Source of the DNA: Acetobacterium bakii
GTDB taxonomy: Bacteria; Bacillota; Clostridia; Eubacteriales; Eubacteriaceae
NCBI RefSeq assembly: GCF_001263355.1
Contig: NZ_LGYO01000004.1
Span: forward strand, 58,090-122,089
Reading direction: 5' to 3'
DNA: 64,000 nt
Both the position numbers and the translations under genes were made by a program. The notes under the pieces were generated by a model that saw only the letters and a list, made by a program, of their open reading frames with translations, searched no databases and was not told where the DNA came from. This document shows positions 18,649 through 27,012 of this stretch, piece after piece (the first letter of the stretch is position 1; each line of letters begins with the position of its first letter).

Positions 18649-18768
18649 AAATTATCACTTCCTAATCTTTTAAAATTCATCCGATAATTATACCATAATT
18701 TATTCATTTGCAACATGCCCTGTTGAATAATATTTGCAGAACAATCCCCACTTTTATGAAGTGAATTG

Positions 18769-19293
18769 TCACATGAAAAAGCGGATCAATAGTTTACCGC
18801 CAATGATCGCTCCGACAAAAAGAAATACCCCAAATACCCAGCCGGATAAAGACATAGAAGCAATCCCACTGTAAAAGGCGCCGATATTGCAACCCGATGC
18901 AATGCTTGATCCATATCCCATCAGCAGCCCACCAGCGGCAACCCCAATAATCTGCTTTTTTGATTTAATTTTTTTGACTCGAAACTGTGAAGCAAGAAGA
19001 GCCGCCAGCGTTGCGCCCACAATAATGCCAATATTTCGAAGGGTGACCGGATCCTGAAGGAACCAGGCTTGATAGGTTTGAATATTTTCGCTACTCACAG
19101 GAAAATAAGAATCACCACCTAAGGCGTTAATCAGTCTTGAACCCCAAAAGGCAAAGGCACTGGTAATCCCCCATGGATGTCCGGTTATGGCCAGCGTAAT
19201 TATTTGCATAAAAGATAATAAAATAGCACCGGTGACATAAGTCCATGAATGTTTAAACCAATCTTCAAATTTCTTCTTTTGCTCCATATTCAT
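18769..19293 (-). CDS. YeeE/YedE transporter, C-terminal half protein
   Basis: 174 aa from the ATG at 19293 (MNMEQKKKF), near GGAGAG; an ATG 6 bp further in is also possible. Four or five hydrophobic segments and the cysteine motif SGCNIGAFYSGI, matching the second half of the fused protein at 8907. Directly downstream of the N-terminal half gene, so the two should assemble into one transporter for thiosulfate, sulfide-like or selenium species. Confidence 0.85.
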   Translation of the reverse strand: MNMEQKKKFEDWFKHSWTYVTGAILLSFMQIITLAITGHPWGITSAFAFWGSRLINALGGDSYFPVSSENIQTYQAWFLQDPVTLRNIGIIVGATLAALLASQFRVKKIKSKKQIIGVAAGGLLMGYGSSIASGCNIGAFYSGIASMSLSGWVFGVFLFVGAIIGGKLLIRFFM

Positions 19294-19405
19294 TTCTCTC
19301 CAAATTATTTTCATTTCCATGATCCGGCAGTTATGACTATCGATCACCCAAAGTCAGGATCAATGATAAGCATCTAAACCATCCTGTCACAGCCATTCGC
19401 TAAAA

Positions 19406-20059
19406 TCAGTCATCATGTTTTTCTTCCCATTTCACAGCCAAAACGTAAAGCCCGACAATGACAGCTAACTGGATTCCGAGCGCACCCAACCAGCCAAAAA
19501 CATCAGGCAGAAATATCCCTTCTGGAATTAAAACAAAATTCTGATTCCACCATTCCAGATGAATATTCCCTAAAATGGATCCAATGAAGAAAAAGATCAG
19601 GGTAATGATTTGAAGGTGATATCCCTCTCCAATGCGCATCAGCATTCCGGATGCACATCCACTGGCTAAGACCGTTCCAATTCCAAAAAAAACGCCACCG
19701 ACAATGGTACTCAGACCGATCCCTTGAATATATTCTTGTCCCGGAATCGGAAGCCCCCAGGTTGCAAAGAAAAATTTGATACCTGCAAAACCAATCGTCG
19801 TCAGCCCCAGGCCAATCAAAACTGCCCGAGTAATGGTCGTACTGCCAGTGAGAAAGGGATCTCTGGTAGCTGCAGTAAAGCAAAAACGAGATCTTTGAAG
19901 GATATATCCCAGGGCAATACCGGTTAACCAATAGATTGAAATCAATCGTGAATGGGTGGATAGAAGCAACCCAACGGCTAAAAGTATGAAAAAAAATATA
20001 ATTCCCCAGTGAAATTGACTATTGATACGGTTCAAATTCGTTCCCTTGGAACTTGGCAT
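19406..20059 (-). CDS. YeeE/YedE transporter, N-terminal half protein
   Basis: 217 aa from the ATG at 20059, which has AAGGAG 8 nt upstream; the GTG 6 bp earlier lies inside the spacer. Hydrophobic, with RSRFCFTAATRDPFLTG and the cysteine motif ASGCASGMLMRIGEG that match the first half of the fused protein at 8907. The gap to the C-terminal half gene is about 110 bp. The 290 bp upstream, to 20352, hold no gene. Confidence 0.85.
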   Translation of the reverse strand: MPSSKGTNLNRINSQFHWGIIFFFILLAVGLLLSTHSRLISIYWLTGIALGYILQRSRFCFTAATRDPFLTGSTTITRAVLIGLGLTTIGFAGIKFFFATWGLPIPGQEYIQGIGLSTIVGGVFFGIGTVLASGCASGMLMRIGEGYHLQIITLIFFFIGSILGNIHLEWWNQNFVLIPEGIFLPDVFGWLGALGIQLAVIVGLYVLAVKWEEKHDD

Positions 20060-20351
20060 TTTCACAACTCCTTATTTTTTATCGATAAATGTACAACACA
20101 AAAAAAAACAAAAATTTCAACCTCGATTAGGTAATGATGCTTTATGAATACGAGGAAAAAGCTGATTGTTTAATCATACCCTTGATTTTGAATTTTTGCA
20201 CGATTTTTTTGTTATGCAATTATCCTCAATCCTTATGGTTTTTCAATTTCTGTTAACGTGACCCAAATCATACCACCAACTTCTCTCAGCTTGCTCATCA
20301 TCAAAGACTCCCCATATTCATACATCCACGGCAACTTTATATTTGTATTTT

Positions 20352-21278
20352 TTATTCTTTAAACATGCTCTTATCACAGCATTTATCAACTTCTGCCTGA
20401 AGGGTGACATGATTGATTCCATAATTTTCCTTCAAAAATTGTTCTATTTTCTCACAAACCTTTTCTGCCTCGGACAGCTGCATATCTTCAATATCAATAT
20501 GAGCCTCAAAATATATGGTTTTTTCATTGGTCATCCAGGAATGGACATGATGGATGTTTTTCACCTTATCCATTTTTTCAATACTTATTTTTATACCCTC
20601 ATAATCCAATGTTGCCGATGACTGCATCAAAATATTTACCGTTGTTTTGATGACATGAAAGGTTTCTCTGATAATATAAAGGGATATTAATACGGTGATG
20701 AGCGGATCAATCCATACAATTCCCCACAGCTTTATGGCAATACCTCCAATCACTACCCCAACGGATGAAACCGTGTCACTAATGAGGTGGAGATAGCTTG
20801 ATTTTATATTTAAATTCTCATGAGAGTCTTTTTCAAGCAGAAAGACGGAAATAAAATTAGCAACTAGCCCAATGGACGCAACAATGATCATCAATGTCCC
20901 GTTGATGATCTCCGGTGACTGCCATCGTTTAAAAGCTTCAACAATTAATACAATTGATAAAGCCAATAAAACGGATGCATTAATAAAGGCCGCTAATATT
21001 TCAGCTCTTTTATAACCAAATGTTTTTTTAGCATTCTTTGGCTTTTGGGCAATTTTATTTGCAACATAAGATAATGCAATGGCAACCGTATCACTTAAAT
21101 TATGAATCGCATCGGATAATAATGCCAGACTTCCAGAAAGAATACCTCCAATGATTTCGGCTAGAGTAATGGTTGCATTTAATACCGTCACCCAAAATAT
21201 TTTTTTACCGGATAGATTCGATCCATCATGTTTATGTTCGGCTTCCTGATGATTATGCGCGTGGTTATCTTCAGACAT
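20352..21278 (-). CDS. Cation diffusion facilitator (CzcD/ZitB-type) metal exporter
   Basis: 308 aa from the ATG at 21278 (MSEDNHAHNH), chosen for GAGGTG 8 nt upstream. The N-terminus is His-rich, then six membrane helices with the HxxxD zinc-site motifs (LLSDAIHNLSD in helix 2 and HLISDTVSS in helix 5), and a cytoplasmic C-terminal domain with HHVHSW. The protein exports Zn2+, Cd2+ or Co2+ by proton antiport. It ends with DKCCDKS, a possible metal-binding tail. It lies next to the ars-type genes but may be an independent unit. Confidence 0.9.
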   Translation of the reverse strand: MSEDNHAHNHQEAEHKHDGSNLSGKKIFWVTVLNATITLAEIIGGILSGSLALLSDAIHNLSDTVAIALSYVANKIAQKPKNAKKTFGYKRAEILAAFINASVLLALSIVLIVEAFKRWQSPEIINGTLMIIVASIGLVANFISVFLLEKDSHENLNIKSSYLHLISDTVSSVGVVIGGIAIKLWGIVWIDPLITVLISLYIIRETFHVIKTTVNILMQSSATLDYEGIKISIEKMDKVKNIHHVHSWMTNEKTIYFEAHIDIEDMQLSEAEKVCEKIEQFLKENYGINHVTLQAEVDKCCDKSMFKE

Positions 21279-21443
21279 TAGGCTACACCTCTGTTCATTA
21301 ATACTTTTGGTAAATACGAAACTACTTTGAGCTTTATCTATCCCGATAAAAAAAGAACCGATCAATATAGCTCCTTTTACAGATTTCTATTTTATCTGTC
21401 CTCTTTTTCTGGAAATCAGCGGTCTTTGATTATACTATTTTGA

Positions 21444-22460
21444 CTATGGACAACGGATAAAGTTTCTAGCCCACAGACATTCTGCACAGGATGGGGTATT
21501 GAAATAACAATCGTATTTCGTATCCTCAACAAGGCTACAGCCGCCCTTGAGATCGCAATCAACACACGATGGGTACTGATTATTGTAAACAGTAGCCCTA
21601 AAATTCTGGTATTCTTGTCCTTCAATGATTTCTTTAAGGCTTTTCTCTTTTAAATTTCCAAAAGAGTATTTCTGAACCTTTTTCTTTGAACCGAATACAT
21701 ACTCATCATACGTATTTGCCAAGCGATAACACGACATAACGTCTCCATTAACATCAATGTATATATATCCGTTATCAATAAAGGCGCAGTGTCGTTCGGT
21801 CTTCAACTCCATGTCGGGAATATTGATTTTAATATCACGGTAGGTAAAAATCCGTTCTAAAAAAGCTTTCCCTTCAGGATTCTCATATCGGTTATAGAAT
21901 ACATCATCACAGTCCTTTTCATTCAAAGGCATCAGGTGCGACAGCGACAGACGATGAAAACCATAATGGCGCATCATGTCGAGAATTTCAAACAAGGCTT
22001 GTGAATTACTCTTGGTAAGAACATAAGCAACCCCAGTTTTTGGAGTGGAAGACTTTGTCTTCTTGTGATAATCCGCAAAATGCTCAAAGGTTTTAATGAG
22101 CTGATCCTTTACGCCCTGGGTATCTTCGTGGTATTGATCCACTGAGAAATACACCTCATAAAATTTTTCGCATAGCAACTGAGCGGTTTCTTCATTCATA
22201 ATACCATTGCTGGTCAACGACAGACGATATTCTTCAAATAAATCGACTGCTTCCTTAAAATGCCGATATACGGTAGGCTCTCCGATCCCACCAAAAAACA
22301 CTTCTTTAAGTGTTGGAAACTCTTTTACCTGTTCCCGGATTGACTTTAGTAAATCTAAATCCATATCCCCTTCAATGGCATCCCAGGAATGCCTGAAACA
22401 AATCTCGCAATTAAGATTACAACGATTGGTAAGTTCTATGTAAATTCGATTTAAATCCAT
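21444..22460 (-). CDS. Radical SAM/SPASM protein, similar to tungsten-oxidoreductase maturases
   Basis: 338 aa from the ATG at 22460 with AGGGGA just upstream; an ATG 15 bp earlier is possible. The SAM-binding 4Fe-4S motif CNLNCEIC is near residues 12-19, GGIGEPT is the next conserved loop, and a cysteine-rich SPASM domain fills the last ~60 residues (CVDCDLKGGC, then CAECLWARNFIRCP at the very end). That C-terminal pattern resembles the maturase family described for tungsten-cofactor oxidoreductases. It follows arsR by about 48 bp and should be cotranscribed with arsD-arsR, which is odd. Peptide-modifying SPASM enzymes are the alternative. Confidence 0.7.
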   Translation of the reverse strand: MDLNRIYIELTNRCNLNCEICFRHSWDAIEGDMDLDLLKSIREQVKEFPTLKEVFFGGIGEPTVYRHFKEAVDLFEEYRLSLTSNGIMNEETAQLLCEKFYEVYFSVDQYHEDTQGVKDQLIKTFEHFADYHKKTKSSTPKTGVAYVLTKSNSQALFEILDMMRHYGFHRLSLSHLMPLNEKDCDDVFYNRYENPEGKAFLERIFTYRDIKINIPDMELKTERHCAFIDNGYIYIDVNGDVMSCYRLANTYDEYVFGSKKKVQKYSFGNLKEKSLKEIIEGQEYQNFRATVYNNQYPSCVDCDLKGGCSLVEDTKYDCYFNTPSCAECLWARNFIRCP

Positions 22461-22507
22461 GGGTTCCCCTGACATTCTTTAATTAACAGCAACCGCCTCC
22501 ACTTGTC

Positions 22508-22864
22508 TTAAAGCAGTGCTGTGATATTTTGACATGTTAAATTACTGTTGTGATAGGTTCCCAGCTTATTCAACTCTTCCATTAAAAAATCTTCATTTTT
22601 AAATTCATTTTCAAAGATATCTTTTAAAAAGGGATGTTCCATCAGAACAGAATTATTTATTCGATAATAAGCAAACTTGTTTTCCCGCCGACCATCCAAG
22701 AATCCGGCATTACTCATCAGCCGTAAATGCTTAGATAAATTAGACTGGGAAATACCAAGCAGATACTCCAATTCACAGACACACAGCTCCCGTTCATACA
22801 GAAGATTCAAAATCCTCAAACGGTTGGTATCCGATAAGATTTTAATTATTTCGACAACTGACAT
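22508..22864 (-). CDS. arsR: ArsR/SmtB-family metalloregulator
   Basis: 118 aa winged-helix repressor. The metal-binding sequence ELCVCELEYLL lies in the recognition region (Cys28 and Cys30), as in arsenite-sensing ArsR, followed by the HTH SQSNLSKHLRLM. Predicted to leave DNA when arsenite or antimonite binds. It sits between arsD and the radical SAM gene. The C-terminus may be frame-shifted: the +1 frame beyond the stop encodes HCFKTSGGGCC and stops at 22483. Candidate operators are at 23637-23663 and 24558-24583. Confidence 0.85.
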   Translation of the reverse strand: MSVVEIIKILSDTNRLRILNLLYERELCVCELEYLLGISQSNLSKHLRLMSNAGFLDGRRENKFAYYRINNSVLMEHPFLKDIFENEFKNEDFLMEELNKLGTYHNSNLTCQNITALL

Positions 22865-23041
22865 ATCATCCCATCTCTTTCTTAACTAATTAACTGAATT
22901 AAGCTGCTAAACAGATGCAACGCAGCAACTCCATAACAGCCTACAATCAGCCTTGTAAAATTTAATTTTAGATCATTCACATAACGATACAATCACAGCA
23001 GTTTGATTCATATATTACATCTTATCAAGGTTAATCTATTT

Positions 23042-23428
23042 TTAACAGCTACAACCGCTACCGCAATCCCCACTACAACCGGCACTTTTCTGTGCTTTTA
23101 AAAGCTTCATAACTAATTCATCTTTGGTCATATCCAGCCAGGTTGCAAATTCCTGATTCGAAGGATAGGATCCCTTTTTCTTGATTTCGCCGTCCACGAC
23201 TGTAATCGGAAGTGTCTCGACGCCTTCATTTAGAATCATATCGTTAACCTCTTTATTGGTGACAAACGCCTGGGGGTTTTCAGATAAACCATATCTCCGA
23301 ATGTTTTTTCCTTCTAAAGCCAGGGAATTAATCAAAGTGGATACCCTCATCAACTCTTTATCCACTCCTGGTCCACAAACGCCAGTTGAACAACACATTG
23401 CCGGATCATAGATTTCTATTTTACTCAT
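23042..23428 (-). CDS. arsD: ArsD, arsenic metallochaperone
   Basis: 128 aa. MSKIEIYDPAMCCSTGVCGP holds Cys12, Cys13 and Cys18, the arsenite-transfer cysteines of ArsD; the C-terminal CSGDCGSGCSC gives two more vicinal-type sites. ArsD normally hands As(III) to the ArsA ATPase, but neither arsA nor arsB is in this window. It is the first gene of an arsD-arsR-radical SAM operon, with a leader of about 210 nt from the promoter at 23643-23671. Confidence 0.9.
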   Translation of the reverse strand: MSKIEIYDPAMCCSTGVCGPGVDKELMRVSTLINSLALEGKNIRRYGLSENPQAFVTNKEVNDMILNEGVETLPITVVDGEIKKKGSYPSNQEFATWLDMTKDELVMKLLKAQKSAGCSGDCGSGCSC

Positions 23429-23636
23429 TTTATTTTTCTCCTTTTTTTCTTAAATATTTTTCTCATTCTATACAATTAACCTTTATATTAACAACAACCA
23501 TTTTAACCGCCGTTTTATTATTTGTATTACTTAATTTTTCCGGCTAATTACAATATATTTCCTTAACAACCTCGATTTCATCCTCGTTTCTCGTCGGGGA
23601 TAAAAATTTCATTACTTACTATACACATTACTCTAT

Positions 23637-23671
23637 AATCATATGATATTACAATCATATGATTTTGTCAA
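23637..23671 (-). promoter_or_regulatory. arsD promoter with two operator half-units
   Basis: Minus strand TTGACA (23671-23666), a 17-bp spacer and TATCAT (23648-23643). ATCATATGAT occurs at 23638-23647 over the -10 and at 23654-23663 in the spacer, 16 bp apart. The layout is what an ArsR repressor would use; ArsR as the binder is inferred. Confidence 0.7.
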
Positions 23672-23725
23672 GCCCTGTACCTTGTTTTCTTTTCATTAAT
23701 TATCCTTTAAGTTAATTTTAATATG

Positions 23726-24442
23726 TTATTTTACGGATGCTTTTATAAAGGCAGTAAATAGTTTACGGGCATTGGTATCTGTTAACCAAAGCATTTCCGG
23801 ATGCCATTGCACCGCAATACCAAAATCCAAACCCTTTATTTGAACAGCCTCCACCAAATTATCCACACTTGTGCCCATCGGTAAAAGTCCTTCTGCCAAA
23901 TTTCCGATTCCCTGATGATGCATGCTGTTGACTAAAATTTTATCTTCACCTAAGATTTGGTGCAGCAATGTATTCTTTACAATATTTATTTCGTGCACGG
24001 GTATATCAAATGGTGTTTCCTGATCATGCTGAAGGGTCATTCCAATTTCTTTAAAACCTAAAATATCCTGGTGCAGGGTACCTCCCAAAACAACATTAAT
24101 CAACTGCATTCCCCGGCATATTCCCAGGATGGGTTTTTTCTCTTTCATGACCGCATTAAAAAGATTTTCTTCCAACTCATCCCGTCTGGGGCATATTTCG
24201 TTTGCGCCGTTGGATGAAGTTTGACCATAGAGGCTTGGATTCACATCCTGCCCTCCGGTAAAAAGAAAGCCATCGAATTTTTTCGCCAGTATGCTGATAT
24301 CTTTTATATCTTTCACAAAAGGCAAAAGCAAAGGCAATCCTCCGGCTTCAATAATTCCAGTCATATAAGGGGGTGAAACCCATATTTTCTTTTCCTTTGA
24401 ATTGTACTGTGGTAATACACCAATAATCGGTTTATTTTTCAT
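23726..24442 (-). CDS. Class I glutamine amidotransferase-like hydrolase, PuuD (gamma-glutamyl-GABA hydrolase) family
   Basis: 238 aa. The nucleophile Cys lies in LGICRGMQLINV (about residue 109) and the His/Glu of the triad in QWHPEML near residue 214. PuuD-type enzymes cleave a gamma-glutamyl amide bond. It is monocistronic, has a strong RBS and is driven by a promoter with the same operator pattern as arsD, so it may belong to the arsenic or thiol-stress response. The actual gamma-glutamyl substrate is unknown. Confidence 0.85.
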   Translation of the reverse strand: MKNKPIIGVLPQYNSKEKKIWVSPPYMTGIIEAGGLPLLLPFVKDIKDISILAKKFDGFLFTGGQDVNPSLYGQTSSNGANEICPRRDELEENLFNAVMKEKKPILGICRGMQLINVVLGGTLHQDILGFKEIGMTLQHDQETPFDIPVHEINIVKNTLLHQILGEDKILVNSMHHQGIGNLAEGLLPMGTSVDNLVEAVQIKGLDFGIAVQWHPEMLWLTDTNARKLFTAFIKASVK

Positions 24443-24538
24443 TTTTTTCCTATCCCCTCCCCTATAATTTTCTATTGATTTTCATGGAGTCACCTCAATA
24501 ACGATAATCTCAACCAACCTCTTGCATTTCAATAATTG

Positions 24539-24607
24539 AAAATAACATAAACGAAGTATCATATGATTATATAATCATATGATACTTCGTTTATGTTATT
24601 TTGTCAA
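24539..24607. promoter_or_regulatory. 64-bp perfect palindrome containing the amidotransferase-like gene promoter
   Basis: Positions 24539-24570 are the exact reverse complement of 24571-24602. On the minus strand TTGACA (24607-24602), 17 bp and TATCAT (24584-24579) give a promoter toward 24442. ATCATATGAT occurs at 24558-24567 and 24574-24583, 16 bp apart, as at arsD. The symmetric plus-strand copy has TATCAT at 24557-24562 with a weak -35, so the site could also act on the gene at 24750. Confidence 0.75.
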
Positions 24608-24749
24608 CAAATATTTTAGAAACCACTTTATGCTATATGACATTCATCCAAATTATACCTGTTATTTCTATTGACGAATATCCTGGGGTCATTTATCATA
24701 AATAGTATAACTAATAATATCATTATTTACTTATAGAAGGAGTTAAACC

Positions 24750-25901
24750 ATGGATGTTTATTTAGACAATGCAGCCACCACTTTTCCCAAGCCGCTGATT
24801 GTTCCTGAAAAAATATATGACTATATCGTCAATAACGGCGGCACTTCCGGACGGGGTTCCTATGAAAAAGCCATGCTCGCTGATGGACTGGTTTATCAGA
24901 CAAGGAAGCGTCTGGCCAAACTTTTTCATCATGAAGATCCCAAAACCGTCATTTTCACTTCTTCAGTAACCGAATCTTTAAACCTGACGCTCCAGGGTAT
25001 TTTAAAACCCGGGGATCATGTGGTCACCAGTGCCTTGGAGCACAATGCGGTGTGGCGCTGTCTTAAAACCCTGGAACGGGATCGCGGGATTCGAATTACT
25101 GTGGTGCCGGCAAACGTCCAGGGTGAAACCATGATTGACGATGTAGCCGCGGCCATCCAGCCGGAAACACGGCTGCTTGTTTTCACCCATGCCTCCAATG
25201 TATTGGGAACCATTCAACCCATTGGCGCCATCGGTCAGCTGGCCCGGGATAAAGGCATTCTTTTTCTTGTGGATGCCGCCCAAACGGCCGGAGTCCTACC
25301 CATTGATGTCCAGGCCCAATGCATTGACCTGTTAGCCTTTACCGGACATAAAAGCCTTCTGGGCCCAATGGGAACCGGCGGCCTGGTGGTTAATTGTGAT
25401 GTGGTTATTCATCCGCTGATTTCCGGTGGCACTGGCGGAGATTCGGCCTATGAGTACCAACCCGATTACTATCCCAACCATTTAGAAGCCGGCACCATGA
25501 ACGTCAGCGGGATTATCGGACTCGGGGCAGCCCTGGAGTTTTTAGAAGCTGAAGGTTTGGAAAACATCCGTCATAAAGAAGATGCTCTGATGGACTACGC
25601 TTTAAACGCATTAAAGGTTATCCCGGGTATCGAACTATACGGTCCTCAGGATTCTGCCAAAACCGTGGGGGTGATTCCCTTTAATTTAAAAGGCCACGTT
25701 CCGGAAGAAATCGCTTTCTTTCTTGATCAGAACTGTCAAGTGATGATCCGGGCCGGTCTGCACTGTGCCCCCAGTGCCCATCGCCTCATCGGCACTGTTG
25801 AGCGCGGAACCTGTCGCATTGGGATTGGCTATTTTAATGAAATCGCTCATATCGATGCCCTGATTGCCGGGCTGCATGCATTTATAAAGGAGAATAACTA
25901 A
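24750..25901 (+). CDS. Cysteine desulfurase-like class V aminotransferase (EF2568-type)
   Basis: 383 aa PLP enzyme. The N-terminus MDVYLDNAATTFPKP and the PLP-lysine segment FTGHKSLLGPMGTGG (Lys near residue 203) match the family subgroup found beside selenium-dependent molybdenum hydroxylase genes. The catalytic-loop cysteine of desulfurases would be in the GLHCAPSAH segment near residue 338. It could supply sulfur or act on selenocysteine; neither is shown. AGAAGGAG RBS. Its stop overlaps the ATG of the next gene (TAATG), so both are coupled. Confidence 0.85.
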   Translation: MDVYLDNAATTFPKPLIVPEKIYDYIVNNGGTSGRGSYEKAMLADGLVYQTRKRLAKLFHHEDPKTVIFTSSVTESLNLTLQGILKPGDHVVTSALEHNAVWRCLKTLERDRGIRITVVPANVQGETMIDDVAAAIQPETRLLVFTHASNVLGTIQPIGAIGQLARDKGILFLVDAAQTAGVLPIDVQAQCIDLLAFTGHKSLLGPMGTGGLVVNCDVVIHPLISGGTGGDSAYEYQPDYYPNHLEAGTMNVSGIIGLGAALEFLEAEGLENIRHKEDALMDYALNALKVIPGIELYGPQDSAKTVGVIPFNLKGHVPEEIAFFLDQNCQVMIRAGLHCAPSAHRLIGTVERGTCRIGIGYFNEIAHIDALIAGLHAFIKENN

Positions 25902-26443
25902 TGTATCTTGAAACCATCAGCCTTATTTTTATCAAACCCTGTACCACTGGAGGCGGCCGGATTAAATTTCGGGCGAAGTTGAGCAACACCGTTGAAGAAG
26001 TCATGCCCTATCTTAATTCGGTGATTAAAACCGGGCTTTATATTCCCTCGGCCAAAACTTTCACCTACAAAATCGCAAGTCACATCATCAACATTAAAGA
26101 TGATGGACTCACCTGCACCCAATTAACCAATGAAGCCCAGTGCTATGAAATGATTGATCATATCAAGGATCTAATTAATGATACCTGGGAACAACGGGAT
26201 AGCATTACGCCCTTTGAGGAAACACGCGATCGCCCTAATGCCCTACAATTGTACAAGCTTTTGCCTAAAACCAATTGTAAGGCCTGTGGTCAAGCTTCCT
26301 GTATGGGCTTCGCATCGAAATTAATTTTAGGAACCACCCGGCTTTATGAGTGTCCAGTTATAAAAGAAGAACCCTATGCTGCCAATTATAAAACCTTGGA
26401 ATCACTTTTGCAACTTTTAGGTTATGAAACTGAAGCTGATTGA
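25901..26443 (+). CDS. Fe-S domain protein with an AcsC/CdhE-type 4Fe-4S motif
   Basis: 180 aa. The N-terminal ~110 residues are of unknown type. The C-terminal part carries KTNCKACGQASCMGFASKL and a later Cys (YECP), the CX2CX4CX16-type 4Fe-4S domain found at the start of corrinoid Fe-S protein subunits and related redox proteins. Coupled to the cysteine desulfurase-like gene, so the two probably act together in sulfur or selenium transfer. Function not known. Confidence 0.7.
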   Translation: MYLETISLIFIKPCTTGGGRIKFRAKLSNTVEEVMPYLNSVIKTGLYIPSAKTFTYKIASHIINIKDDGLTCTQLTNEAQCYEMIDHIKDLINDTWEQRDSITPFEETRDRPNALQLYKLLPKTNCKACGQASCMGFASKLILGTTRLYECPVIKEEPYAANYKTLESLLQLLGYETEAD

Positions 26444-26577
26444 ATCTTTAAAAACTAGAACATTCTATCTTTAGATTATAGCTAAAAAAAGATGTAATAA
26501 TAAAAAATAATACAATCTGTTCCGATTTTTACAATATTACTTTGCTCAAATAGTTTAAAGTAATACCTAACACAGAC

Positions 26578-26623
26578 AAAGCGGTCTGGTTTCTCACAAG
26601 AAACCAGGGCGCTTTATTTTTGT
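26578..26623 (+). terminator. Intrinsic terminator or attenuator before the amine dehydrogenase operon
   Basis: AAAGCG and CTGGTTTCT pair with AGAAACCAG and CGCTTT around a short loop, followed by ATTTTTG. It may end the 24750 operon. Only 39 bp separate its U-tract from the ATG at 26663, too few for a full promoter, so the downstream genes may be transcribed through it. Confidence 0.75.
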
Positions 26624-26662
26624 TCAAGATGAATAAATTAGGATTCAGATTGGAGAATATAA

Positions 26663-26977
26663 ATGAGAATTATGCACCATCCCATATTGGGTGAAAGTGA
26701 AAAGAAAGATTTAGTAATATTTACATTTGATGGAAAAGCCATGGAAGGCTATCAATCAGAACCCATTGCAGCCGCACTAAGGGCAGCAGGGGTCATGGTT
26801 CATCGGCATACACAGAAAGAGAATTCACCAAGAGGACTGTTTTGTGCCATTGGAAGATGCACCGACTGCGTTATGGTCGTGGATGGCAAACCCAATGTCC
26901 GAACCTGTGTAACGCCCCTTACTGCAGGTATGAATGTTCAAACCCAGTATGGGGTATCCGCTAAAAAAACCGATTAA
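26663..26977 (+). CDS. Small 2Fe-2S subunit of an HcnA/SoxA-type dehydrogenase
   Basis: 104 aa. A ferredoxin-like fold with the 2Fe-2S cysteines in LFCAIGRCTDCVMVVDG and a later Cys in VRTCVTP. This is the small subunit of the hydrogen cyanide synthase/sarcosine oxidase/opine oxidase family. First gene of a set with two flavoproteins and a BFD-type protein, spaced by 8-36 bp. It should pass electrons between flavin centres. Confidence 0.85.
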   Translation: MRIMHHPILGESEKKDLVIFTFDGKAMEGYQSEPIAAALRAAGVMVHRHTQKENSPRGLFCAIGRCTDCVMVVDGKPNVRTCVTPLTAGMNVQTQYGVSAKKTD

Positions 26978-27012
26978 CCAAAATAGTACTCTTAGGAAGG
27001 ATAGGGTTTTGT

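Noticed and set aside
21416..21625. 69-codon minus-strand frame overlapping the radical SAM gene
   Set aside because: Different frame inside a well-supported gene; Cys-rich SPASM region is in the other frame.
22890..23000. 36-codon minus-strand frame with a hydrophobic segment between arsD and arsR
   Set aside because: Starts at a TTG without an RBS; too short and unsupported to call a gene.
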